A DNA stretch of 34,972 bases from Eubacterium sp. (lineage in GTDB: Bacteria > Bacillota > Clostridia > Lachnospirales > Lachnospiraceae), in the NCBI GenBank assembly GCA_017938215.1, contig JAGBBZ010000027.1:1-34972 (forward strand). Direction: 5' to 3'. A model generated the notes under the pieces. The model saw nothing but the letters and a program-made list of their open reading frames with translations. It did not search any database and was not told where the DNA came from. The position numbers were made by a program, and so were the translations under genes. Numbering within the stretch: position 1 is the first letter of the stretch; each line of letters starts with the position of its first letter. Of the stretch, positions 1 to 7,424 are shown one piece after another.

Positions 1-111
1 GGCGAACAGAAATTCGCAAGGCGATTTCTGTTCTGCCATCAGAACATATTTGTGACGCTCCGTCACAAATTGTTGTGTGAAAAATCAGCTTCTCAAAGTG
101 ATTTTTCACAC
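1..111 (-). repeat. Three-hairpin element, copy 1
   Basis: Three consecutive hairpins, read here on the minus strand. Hairpin A (99-111 with 75-87) is a perfect 13-bp stem that contains the stop codon of the upstream gene. Hairpin B (48-57 with 61-70) is a perfect 10-bp stem with a 3-nt loop. Hairpin C (1-37) has a 3-bp base, one bulged A and then 10 bp. The same order, the same B sequence and the same bulge recur at 33993-34110. The element is cut by, or ends close to, the left window edge. It may be a 3' UTR, a leader of a gene further left, or a dispersed repeat; the sequence does not decide. Confidence 0.6.
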
Positions 112-1614
112 TTTTTCCTCTACCGTAATCGCTAATATATGAATCTTGTCACATGTCGGCAAAATGACACTTTGACAATTCTTTTCGGCATCCACATAGA
201 TTGTTTTGGACACGATCTTTCCATGGTGATTGATCCCCGACGGATCCCGATTGATGTACTGTTCCTGCCACACAATCTCTTCTCCCACCAATGCCTTCTG
301 CGTCCAGTCCGAAACAAACAAGTCGTATTTCTCACTTCCATCCTCATAGACAAGTTCCATCTGTTCGTGCTGATCTCCATAGGTTCCGTAAATCAAAAAA
401 CTCAGCTTGCTTATCGGCTTCTCAAATCGAATCTGCTGACCGTCACAATACATACAGTTAAACTCGTCTTCACTTCGTTTTGGCAACTGATACGTGGTTT
501 CGCTGGTTTCCCATAGCTTCCCGTACTCAGGGTTCCTCTTCACGATAAAATCTTTCGGATCAACCATGTGAGTCATTTCGTTATACGGAACGTCCACATA
601 CGAAATCTTCTGTACTTCTTGTACTTCCGCCACATCAGTTTCCATGGAAGAAAAATCTTTCTTACACTGTTGTTTCAGTAATTGTAGCAGTTCCTCTTCC
701 ATTTCAGATATTGTTTGTAACACCTCAGCATATTTTGTCTTATATACCTCGAGTTTTTCTCGATTTAACCAGTTTTCTTCATACTCTCGATGAAGTTTCA
801 CTGTCAGGATTTTAAGTCCTTCCCACTCCAGTGCCAGGGCTTCATTCTTTCGGATCAAAGTCGCCTCTCCCAACTCCGGATGCGTCTTTAGATACATACC
901 AAACTGAATATGAGCTCCCGTGGCACGGATAAACAAATCATACAACGGAACCTTCCATATGTTTTTTTCGGTTCCAAACTCCTGTACCACATCGAAGTCC
1001 CGTCGGATTCGTCTGGCAAGCTTAACTATGGTTTTCGGTCTGACATTTTTCTTGGCAGACTTCCACACATCGCGTAGCGACACTTCTTGTGTTTTCCCTT
1101 TCTTTTCGAAAGCTTCCAAATCCTGAATTTCAATAATACTACAAAGCCCCGCTTCCACATCCTCCCAACCGATCACTGCGTCTTGCCGTTGTGGCATGGT
1201 GTCGATACACTCGATCCCCTCACCGCTCAGCGCAGTTACGATGAGAAAATGCACCACATAGTCATTGCTTCGGTAAGATTTTTGCCAAGGACAGCAGTTG
1301 GTGCGAATCCCGATGACCACCATGCCATTCTTATCCAGTTGTTGCTGAAGCAATTTTCTACTTTCTGTGGCTTCAAATCGACCAAGCGGACGAAAGTCAA
1401 CTCCATAGATTCTTTTACCATTTTCCGTTATTCGTTTGGGAAAGTAACAGAAACCTTCTCCGATTCGGGAACACGGTTTGTAGCAAACTCGCCATGCATC
1501 CCAAAATACTTTTTTATATTCCCCACGAAGCATCTGGCAGACGGTTAGGATCGTGTTGTCCACACAATCCAAACCTTCTACCGCTACGGGCGAAAACTTT
1601 TGATTATCTAGCAT
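106..1614 (-). CDS. BtrH-type N-terminal domain protein with C-terminal beta domain
   Basis: A 502-residue protein with no signal peptide or membrane segment. The first ~170 residues resemble the BtrH N-terminal family (butirosin acyl transferase and NRPS-cluster relatives): an early Cys in LDCVDN, a block ending in VVHFLIVTAL with the expected His, then an acidic IDTMP. A basic helical segment (about 180-220) and a coiled-coil-like stretch (about 270-320) follow. The last ~170 residues (from about 340) look like a beta-rich carbohydrate-binding or accessory domain that I cannot name. Such proteins often sit in peptide or polyketide clusters, so partners may lie left of the window. AGGAG precedes the ATG. 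The stop codon lies inside a long hairpin stem. The function is inferred from a weak family resemblance. Confidence 0.6.
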   Translation of the reverse strand: MLDNQKFSPVAVEGLDCVDNTILTVCQMLRGEYKKVFWDAWRVCYKPCSRIGEGFCYFPKRITENGKRIYGVDFRPLGRFEATESRKLLQQQLDKNGMVVIGIRTNCCPWQKSYRSNDYVVHFLIVTALSGEGIECIDTMPQRQDAVIGWEDVEAGLCSIIEIQDLEAFEKKGKTQEVSLRDVWKSAKKNVRPKTIVKLARRIRRDFDVVQEFGTEKNIWKVPLYDLFIRATGAHIQFGMYLKTHPELGEATLIRKNEALALEWEGLKILTVKLHREYEENWLNREKLEVYKTKYAEVLQTISEMEEELLQLLKQQCKKDFSSMETDVAEVQEVQKISYVDVPYNEMTHMVDPKDFIVKRNPEYGKLWETSETTYQLPKRSEDEFNCMYCDGQQIRFEKPISKLSFLIYGTYGDQHEQMELVYEDGSEKYDLFVSDWTQKALVGEEIVWQEQYINRDPSGINHHGKIVSKTIYVDAEKNCQSVILPTCDKIHILAITVEEKV

Positions 1615-1645
1615 CTTCTTTCTCCTGATTAAAATTTGGTCTGAT

Positions 1646-1700
1646 CTATGACAATCAGCGGAATCACAAAAGCTGGACTGTCAACACAAAACTGTCATAG
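1646..1700. promoter_or_regulatory. CTATGACA/TGTCATAG inverted repeat upstream of the BtrH-like gene
   Basis: CTATGACA at 1646-1653 is mirrored by TGTCATAG at 1693-1700, and a second nested pair (AGCGGAA / TTTCCGCT) surrounds it. It lies 30-85 bp upstream of the start at 1614. The same 8-mer pair occurs upstream of the third LRR gene (6811-6852), and a TGTCATA variant upstream of the first (3159-3188). It could be an operator or a leader hairpin. Confidence 0.4.
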
Positions 1701-1981
1701 TTTCCGCTTTCTGTTTTATACATTTTCTGGTTAAAATATCCATCTTTCCTTCAACGATTGCTGATACGAGATGGGGTGGGAATTCTTTTTGGTAATCAAC
1801 GGGGGCTCTTTTGCAAACGCAAAGGTTCCAGTAGAAAATGAAAAAGCAGAATGACTGTTAATATAAGAAATTTGAATATTTTTTGAAGCATAAGTCTTTT
1901 CATCCTTCTTTTGATTCGATTATATAGGGAAGGACTGTGGAAACCACAACCCTTCCCCTATTGTTTTTTGATATATGTTTG
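1701..1981. other. Intergenic region with a terminator-like hairpin
   Basis: No convincing gene. A hairpin at 1924-1961 (ATAGGGAAGG against CCTTCCCCTAT, with an inner GTGG/CCAC) lies 20 nt past the LRR stop and probably ends that transcript. Its run of T is on the plus-strand side, so as a minus-strand terminator it lacks a U tract. A 48-codon open stretch at 1731-1875 on the minus strand has no start codon or ribosome binding site. Confidence 0.4.
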
Positions 1982-3127
1982 CTATTCTTGCTCGATAATG
2001 GTAATCTGATCTGGATGAGCAGAAATCTCCTCCTTCAACTCTCTTTCGTAAGCTTCCTTACAGCCCACAGGAACGCATAGCGTCAGTTTCACAAAAGGAG
2101 AAATGCTATCCCCCGACAAATTAAACGGAATCCTCCCTTCCGCGACACATACTAATTCCCCAGCATCGGAGTAATTAATCCTTATTTCCACTTGTTTTAC
2201 ACTTGCCGGTAAGACTATTGTCTTGGCAGTATAGCTCGGAAAGTTAGTTACATATGTTACTCCTTCTGGAATACGCAACACCCCATCTTTCGACACATAT
2301 GTCGCTATCAAATGCCCTGTCTTTTTATTATATAGACATCCATTCTCTACTGCAAATTTCTTACTTCCCTTCGCAACTTTTATCGTCATATCCGCACCTA
2401 TACTAAGCCCCTCAGTTTTTATTTTGGTAACGCTTTGGGGGATAAAAATTTTGAATGCACCCTCATAAATCCTAGGAAGCGACACAATTGTCTTTACTGT
2501 TTTCGGAATAACGAATTTTTTCCTTCTCTCTGCAAAACCATAAAATATTTTCCCATTTTTGGACAGAAAACATCCTTGAACCACCTTATATTTTTTGTGC
2601 TTAGAAGAAATTGTTATCTTCTTCCAGTTTGCCTTCCACAGAAGCCCCTCTACATTTTCATTTACCCCTTTCGGAATATTGATGCTTATCCCATCTGGAA
2701 TATGAGAAAAGCAATCGTATGTTATCTTCTTCACAGTGGAGGGAATCTCGATTTTCTTTATTTTTTTCACTCGTTCATATACATCTTTTGGAGCAGTAGT
2801 AGTCTCACTACCATTTTCCAAAAGGAAACACCCCAAAAAATTCGTTACTCTTTTTTCATTTTTTTTCATGATAGCACGAGATGCTCCCAATTTTACAACT
2901 TTTCTACCATTGATCTTTTTCGGAATCTTCAGTGTAGAAATACCATCATCTGACAATGGAGTAATCTTATTAATAACAATTCCATCTGCTCCAACATGAT
3001 AGTCGTATTGAAACTTGCCAATGGTAGTTGTTGCCCTCTCGTATACTGTCTTTGTTTTTGCTTCAACATGAGAAACCTGTATCCCCCCTATTGCAACCAT
3101 CATTAGTATAAACAACATTTTTTTCAT
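1982..3127 (-). CDS. Secreted BspA-like leucine-rich repeat protein (paralogue 1)
   Basis: About 381 residues. The start at 3127 is chosen because AGGAGG lies 7 nt before it and a typical signal peptide follows (MKKMLFILMM... ending ...SHVEAKT); an in-frame ATG at 3154 lies upstream of that Shine-Dalgarno. The mature part has irregular LRR_5 (BspA/treponemal) repeats with phrases such as IPKTVKTI, IPEGVTYV and LPASVKQVE, and ends in a VPVGCKEAYERE block shared by the two neighbouring paralogues. There is no LPXTG, transmembrane or cell-wall-binding domain, so it is probably released or held by non-covalent contact. Such proteins often bind host or matrix ligands, but the ligand here is unknown. 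It is the most divergent of the three paralogues (1982, 3832, 5540). Confidence 0.8.
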   Translation of the reverse strand: MKKMLFILMMVAIGGIQVSHVEAKTKTVYERATTTIGKFQYDYHVGADGIVINKITPLSDDGISTLKIPKKINGRKVVKLGASRAIMKKNEKRVTNFLGCFLLENGSETTTAPKDVYERVKKIKKIEIPSTVKKITYDCFSHIPDGISINIPKGVNENVEGLLWKANWKKITISSKHKKYKVVQGCFLSKNGKIFYGFAERRKKFVIPKTVKTIVSLPRIYEGAFKIFIPQSVTKIKTEGLSIGADMTIKVAKGSKKFAVENGCLYNKKTGHLIATYVSKDGVLRIPEGVTYVTNFPSYTAKTIVLPASVKQVEIRINYSDAGELVCVAEGRIPFNLSGDSISPFVKLTLCVPVGCKEAYERELKEEISAHPDQITIIEQE

Positions 3128-3158
3128 TGTAGAACCTCCTAGTATTTTATTCATATTT

Positions 3159-3188
3159 TGTCATATTAACATGACATAAGTATGACAT
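3159..3188 (-). promoter_or_regulatory. Pho-box-like tandem TGTCAT repeats upstream of LRR paralogue 1
   Basis: On the minus strand two ATGTCAT heptamers are separated by 4 bp (11-bp period), followed by an inverted TATGACA. This is the geometry of OmpR/PhoB-family sites and is close to the E. coli Pho-box pattern (CTGTCAT, 4 bp, CTGTCAT). The upstream region of LRR paralogue 3 aligns with it. The regulator is not in the window; the assignment is inferred from geometry only. Confidence 0.4.
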
Positions 3189-3214
3189 TTAACTCATATT
3201 TATTTCCTTTTACT

Positions 3215-3825
3215 TCATTTGGACGGATAGGTTGGATAATATGTTAAATTCTGATCCACCTGCCGTACAAATTCTGAAAACTTTGTCAACGTATATCCAA
3301 ATGTTGTTCCATATGTCGCTGTAGCTCCAGGAAGCAAATCCTTCGCAAGAATATACTTCCAGCCATCATCTGAAAAATTCTTTATATCTTTCCTCATTTC
3401 ATCTGCATATTAAAATAGCTTCCCTCAACACATCCCGTCTCTTCAAATGTGGTAATCTCACTTTCATTCTCCGGAATCAATGCCGCTTCTGTCTCTGCGT
3501 CTTTCTGCACCTCTGTTATCTGCGGTGCATTTTCCTCGTACTTCTCTTTGTACTCATCGTAATGCTTCAGTGCATACTCAGCATCCACCAGACCATTTCC
3601 ATAGGCTTCCTCTTCGCCATATTGGTTTGCGCTTTCATTCAGCAAGCCACGGACAAAATCCGCGGATACACTTGGGTCCTTCTGCCAAATCAAAGATGCC
3701 ACCGCTGCGATCTGTGGTGCTGCAAGACTGGTTCCGGAAACCACTTCCTCTGTACCGATAAATCCTGTAGTACGTACCACTTCTCCCGGTGCCACGATTT
3801 CCACTTCTTCTCCTTCCCTGCGATT
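3215..3825 (-). pseudogene. 3' remnant of a subtilase gene fused by frameshift to a decayed hydrolase-like tail
   Basis: Reading from 3825, the frame gives the end of an S8 subtilase: VEIVAPGEVV, then SGTSLAAPQIAAV with the catalytic Ser, then a short linker ending GSYFN. Asp and His catalytic motifs are missing, and an in-frame stop at 3826 closes the frame just 6 bp from the LRR stop at 3832. Near 3397 the reading shifts frame into ADEMRKDIKNF...KYILAK. That block matches the fragment at 6932-7372, but about 90 residues are deleted before DLLPG. There is no proper start and no ribosome binding site. I read it as a recombination scar, not a working gene; the two open stretches overlap at 3394-3397. 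Confidence 0.7.
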
Positions 3826-3831
3826 TTATGG

Positions 3832-4956
3832 TTATTGTTCCTGTTCAATGTAAGTAACGTTTACAGAACGGTCAAATTTCAATGCTTGTTCATAAATAGA
3901 TATACAACCTTTCGGAACGTAGACGATTACATTTTTTACCCCGTTTGTTATTGCACAGGTAAACTTTGGCGGTTTCTTTCCTTTCATAACAAACTCCCCG
4001 TCGGGTCCCTCAAAAAAACCGAGTACTCTATCTAATTTTTCTACACTTGCCGGTACAATTATTTTTTGCGCTTTCTTCCCAAGAAAACCATCATATGATG
4101 TAGCGTATATTACACCTTCCGGTATCTGAAACACACCATTTGGTGCACTTCCTGCCACAAGTCTTCCCGTTTTCTTATTATAAATGCAGCCATATTTCAC
4201 TCCATATGTTTTGTTTCCTTTTGCAATTTTTATTGTCACTTGGGTATTTATATTAAGACCTTCATCCTCAATCTTTTTCAAGCTTTTCGGAAGTATTATT
4301 GTTGATACACCATCGTAAGCTACCGAAACAGATTTCATTATTTTTACTGTTTTTGGAACTACGATTTTCTCTTTCTTTATAACTGGTCCATATAACACTT
4401 TCCCATCCTTAGACAGTAAGCAGCCATTTTTTATCTTATACCATTTATTTTTTGAAGATATTTTAAATTTTTTCCAATTGTAACCCACTAAATCCTCAAC
4501 ATCCTTACTTACGCCTTGTGGGATATTGATACTCTTCTCGTGCTGAATCATATTAAAACAACTCGGCGTTATCACTTTCACCGTTTCAGGAATCTGAATC
4601 TTCTTTATTTTCTCTGTTCTTATATGAATTTTCTTGGGCGTATATCCATATTTTGCCTCATCTGGCGCATTACTTACACCAAACAGATTAACGCCTTCTT
4701 CATCCGGTTCTCTATCTCTAGGACCGAGCTTTACCACTTTCTTTCCTTTGATCTTTTCTGGAATTGCTAGTGTTTCAATCCCCTTATCAGAACAGGGAAT
4801 TATTTGTGTTATCCAATATCCCCCCTTGGTTGGTTTATACTCAAACTCGTAGTTTCCTCGAACAACTGAATCCGTCCACGCTTTTGATTCATTTACATTA
4901 AGCATTCCCAAAGCAAGAAACGCCATTAGTACAAATAGTTTTCTCATTTGATACAT
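3832..4956 (-). CDS. Secreted BspA-like leucine-rich repeat protein (paralogue 2)
   Basis: A 374-residue LRR_5 protein close to paralogue 3; both begin their mature part with WTDS or YTDS, then GNYEFEY and KIxGKKVVKLGP. The signal peptide is MRKLFVLMAFLALGMLNVNE...A. The start at 4956 has GAAAGGA 7 nt upstream; a second ATG at 4947 is also possible. Repeats such as IPETVKVI, VPKTVKIM and LPKSLKKIE are visible, and the C-terminus has the shared YVPKGCISIYEQA block. No anchor motif is seen. The stop is followed within 6 bp by the subtilase remnant, so its downstream end is a recombination junction. It differs from paralogue 1 in lacking TGTCAT repeats upstream; instead a 63-bp hairpin lies about 75 bp before the start. 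Confidence 0.8.
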   Translation of the reverse strand: MYQMRKLFVLMAFLALGMLNVNESKAWTDSVVRGNYEFEYKPTKGGYWITQIIPCSDKGIETLAIPEKIKGKKVVKLGPRDREPDEEGVNLFGVSNAPDEAKYGYTPKKIHIRTEKIKKIQIPETVKVITPSCFNMIQHEKSINIPQGVSKDVEDLVGYNWKKFKISSKNKWYKIKNGCLLSKDGKVLYGPVIKKEKIVVPKTVKIMKSVSVAYDGVSTIILPKSLKKIEDEGLNINTQVTIKIAKGNKTYGVKYGCIYNKKTGRLVAGSAPNGVFQIPEGVIYATSYDGFLGKKAQKIIVPASVEKLDRVLGFFEGPDGEFVMKGKKPPKFTCAITNGVKNVIVYVPKGCISIYEQALKFDRSVNVTYIEQEQ

Positions 4957-5030
4957 TTACCTATCCTTTCTCATAATTGTTATTCGTAACTTTACCCACT
5001 CCTAATTACGCGAAAATTCTTCAAATTAAA

Positions 5031-5093
5031 AGAAGGTACAGCATAATTCATTCTGATAAATAATACGTCAGATTGTTTTATCCTGTACCTTCT
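5031..5093. repeat. 63-bp imperfect palindrome (possible MITE-like element)
   Basis: The ends AGAAGGTACAG (5031-5041) and CTGTACCTTCT (5083-5093) are a perfect 11-bp inverted repeat. Inside, ATAA/TTAT and TCTGA/TCAGA pairs allow one long hairpin. It lies between the LRR2 start and the transposon-gene remnant. The bases to about 5187 also hold smaller hairpins (GCAGGAA/TTCCTGC, CCATAGG/CCTATGG), typical of a transposon gene's 5' end. Confidence 0.45.
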
Positions 5094-5187
5094 GTTATTA
5101 TATCAATGCCACTGTTAACAAAAGAAGCAGGAACCTCCCCGACCAAAGTTTGGTTTCCTGCCTCGCTCACACACCATAGGCACGCCT

Positions 5188-5559
5188 ATGGGCTACAAGA
5201 CTATGATAACCATTTTTGAAGAAGAAAGCAATCCCTTAACACAAAATTTTTATAATAATCTTATCAACTCCCTGCAGTTTCACAACCTGACCTGCACCTG
5301 CGGACACTCTGCCTGTCTTTCCATACACGGTTACTACACACGTTCCTTAAAAACACCGGAAGGAAAGATTCCTTTGCGTATCTGCCGTGTCATCTGTTCC
5401 TGCTGTCACCGCACCCACGCACTTCTACCTTCCTCCGTGGTTCCTTATTCACAGGTTGCTCTGAAAGAACACATTGATATCATTTCCTCATACGAAGATG
5501 GAGAAGGTTTTACAGTTCCTATGAATCACAATCCATATTTTACTGTTTTTTCTCAATGA
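5188..5559 (+). pseudogene. Truncated DUF6431 (transposon-associated zinc-ribbon) gene
   Basis: The only plus-strand coding piece in this region. The first ~105 residues match my memory of the DUF6431 family found with Clostridial transposable elements: MITIFEEESNPLTQNFY, a Cys-rich pair (CTCGHSAC, then CSCCHRTHALLPSS) and VPYSQVALKEHIDIIS. The family continues past NxNP into a further ~50 or more residues. Here the similarity stops at HNPY and the frame runs into the end of the neighbouring LRR gene, overlapping it tail to tail by 20 bp. The likely original start is the ATG at 5203. It is probably a dead remnant cut by the same rearrangement that placed the LRR gene. Confidence 0.65.
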
Positions 5560-6730
5560 AGGTGACGGTTAGGGAACTATACTCTTTAAACTTTTTCCCC
5601 CATGCTTTCTCATAAGCAGCTTTCACTCCTTTAGGAACATATACTGCTACATTTTTTATTCCTTGATGAACTAACAAGCAAGAAAGTTTAGGTGGTTTCT
5701 TTGCTTGCATAACAATTTCGCAATCCGGTCCGTCGAAGAAATTCAATATCCTATCTAATTTTTTCACGGTTGATGGTACAATCATCTTTTGAGTACCACC
5801 TCCAAACCAATGACTTCCCGTATCATCATATCTCACTCCAACAGAGACATAATACCCTGTAACATACGTCACGCCATGTGGAATATGGAGTACTCCATTT
5901 GGCGCACTTCCCGTCACCAATTTTCCCGTTTTCTTATTATAAAGACACCCATGTTTTGCTGCATATTTTTTATTTCCCTTGGCAACCTTTATTGTCACTT
6001 TGCTGGAAATCTGAAATCCATCATTTTCAATCTTACGCAGCCCTTTCGGAAGCACAATGGTAGATGTGTCATCATAGGCCGTTGCTGCACCTAACATCAT
6101 TTTCGTCACTGTCTTGGGCATCACTACTTTATCTCTCTCTTCTAATAATCCATACACAATTTTCCCATCTTTTGATAGCAAACAGCCATTCACTTTCTTA
6201 TACTTTTTGTTTTTCGGAGATATTGTGAATTTTTTCCATTTGTAATAAGTCAACCCCGTAACATTCTTCACCACTCCTTTTGGAATATTGATACTTTTTC
6301 CATCTTGCAAATGAATAAATGTCATTCCTGTTATTTCTTTTACTGTTTCCGGAATCCGTATTCTTTTTATCTTCTTGGTGCGCTCATAGATATCCATTGG
6401 CCAACAAGGAGTATCTGCGTCATCCGGTGCAAGCCTTACACCAAATACATTCTCCTCATATTCCTCATTTTCCCACTCCCCATTTTCAGGCTCTTTCGGC
6501 CCAAGCTTCACAACTTTTTTTCCTTCTATCTTTGCAGGAATCTTTAGCATCGAAATCCCCTCATCGGCTAATGGTGTTATCTTCGTGATCCAGATGCCTC
6601 CGTTGGTATATTCATACTCAAATTCGTAGTTCCCTTGAATGACTGAATCGGTATACGCCTGTGCTTGATTGACATTCAGAAAGCCTAATAAAAAAAGAGT
6701 TAAGAATAGTGCTATTTTCTTCAATTTCAA
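5540..6730 (-). CDS. Secreted BspA-like leucine-rich repeat protein (paralogue 3)
   Basis: About 396 residues and the longest of the three paralogues. The start is TTG; two in-frame TTG codons are possible, at 6730 and 6724, and the second has better spacing (8 nt) from GGAGG. The signal peptide is KKIALFLTLFLLGFLNVN...AYTDS. The LRR_5 repeats include IPETVKEI, MPKTVTKMM and LPKGLRKIE, and the C-terminus has the YVPKGVKAAYEKA block. A Gly-rich insertion near residue 305 (DDTGSHWFGGG) is absent from paralogue 2. A GTAACGA hairpin lies 25-30 nt before the start, and a TGTCATAG inverted repeat lies further up. The end overlaps the DUF6431 remnant by 20 bp. Confidence 0.8.
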   Translation of the reverse strand: MKLKKIALFLTLFLLGFLNVNQAQAYTDSVIQGNYEFEYEYTNGGIWITKITPLADEGISMLKIPAKIEGKKVVKLGPKEPENGEWENEEYEENVFGVRLAPDDADTPCWPMDIYERTKKIKRIRIPETVKEITGMTFIHLQDGKSINIPKGVVKNVTGLTYYKWKKFTISPKNKKYKKVNGCLLSKDGKIVYGLLEERDKVVMPKTVTKMMLGAATAYDDTSTIVLPKGLRKIENDGFQISSKVTIKVAKGNKKYAAKHGCLYNKKTGKLVTGSAPNGVLHIPHGVTYVTGYYVSVGVRYDDTGSHWFGGGTQKMIVPSTVKKLDRILNFFDGPDCEIVMQAKKPPKLSCLLVHQGIKNVAVYVPKGVKAAYEKAWGKKFKEYSSLTVTFIEKKQ

Positions 6731-6754
6731 ATCCTCCTCATTGTTTCAGCAGTT

Positions 6755-6796
6755 GTAACGATTCAAGATTTCCACGCATTGATTCTGAATCGTTAC
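6755..6796 (-). repeat. GTAACGA hairpin repeat, copy A
   Basis: GTAACGATTCA and TGAATCGTTAC form a perfect 11-bp inverted repeat around a 20-nt loop. On the minus strand it falls in the presumed 5' UTR of LRR paralogue 3. A second copy at 26025-26067 shares the arms and part of the loop (GGAAATC on the minus strand). Confidence 0.6.
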
Positions 6797-6810
6797 CAGT
6801 AGTTATATAT

Positions 6811-6852
6811 TGTCATAGAAACATGGCATAATTACGTCACATTTCTATGACA
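6811..6852. promoter_or_regulatory. TGTCATAGAAA / TTTCTATGACA inverted repeat upstream of LRR paralogue 3
   Basis: Perfect 11-bp arms with a 20-nt centre that itself carries TGTGAC- and ATGCCA-like repeats at about 11-bp steps. It aligns over about 35 bp with the element at 3159-3188 in front of paralogue 1, so the two probably share a regulator. The rest of 6853-6931 shows nothing I recognise. Confidence 0.4.
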
Positions 6853-6931
6853 AATCATTATCTTAAATCGTACATTATTACTTTGAACTTAACACAGAAA
6901 AATAATTGATACTTCCATCCACCTCTTTCAT

Positions 6932-7372
6932 TTATCGTCCATACTCCATCAACTCATATGTTACTGTAAAACCACCTGGCATAAGTAAATCACGTGCAAC
7001 CAAATCATCTCCGCTTATATATTTCGCCATCATTTGTCTTGCAACTGCTTGTGCATCTGTATATCTCCCATTTCTATAATCTGGATTATCTGCGTTTGTA
7101 GCATAATCTACAGTGTGACCAATACGGTTTCCGCCAATCTGGGCACTATGTGCATAAGTATCTGTTGCAGAATGTATTGCCATTCCCCAAACTATCGCTC
7201 GTTTAAAACCTGCTGTGTTTCCTTGTTTTTTTGCATCTGGATTTCCTTCATTGAATTTCTTCATCTTGGCTAAAATATATTTCCCCCCATCCCCTTTAAA
7301 ATCTTTTATATCCTTTTTCATTTCATCTGCATCCGCATACTCGACACCATTAAATGTTTTATCCGCTGTAAG
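6932..7372 (-). pseudogene. 3' fragment of a histidine-rich, phospholipase C/nuclease-like domain gene
   Basis: An open frame of about 145 codons without a start. It begins just past the malQ terminator and reads TADKTFNGVEYADADEM before KKDIKDFKGDGGKYILAK. The central phrase GMAIHSATDTYAHSAQ, with HxxxDxxxHS, resembles zinc-dependent phospholipase C or S1/P1-type metal sites; this is a motif resemblance only. The same domain, with a large internal deletion, lies at 3215-3397 behind the subtilase remnant, so the parent may have been a subtilase fused to this domain. An ATG at 7321 would give 129 residues but has no ribosome binding site. I call it a truncated gene. Confidence 0.55.
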
Positions 7373-7374
7373 GC

Positions 7375-7413
7375 AAAAAAATTTCTTAGAGCAATTACGT
7401 CTCTAAGAAATTT
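7375..7413 (-). terminator. Rho-independent terminator of malQ
   Basis: A perfect 13-bp stem (7379-7391 with 7401-7413), a 9-nt loop and a run of T on the minus strand, starting 12 nt past the malQ stop. It ends the pth-mfd-malQ side of the region. Confidence 0.85.
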
Positions 7414-7424
7414 GATATCCATAT

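Noticed and set aside
1731-1875. Open stretch of about 48 codons on the minus strand with SFSTGTFAFAKEPP
   Set aside because: No start codon, no ribosome binding site and no known family; could be a remnant but cannot be supported.
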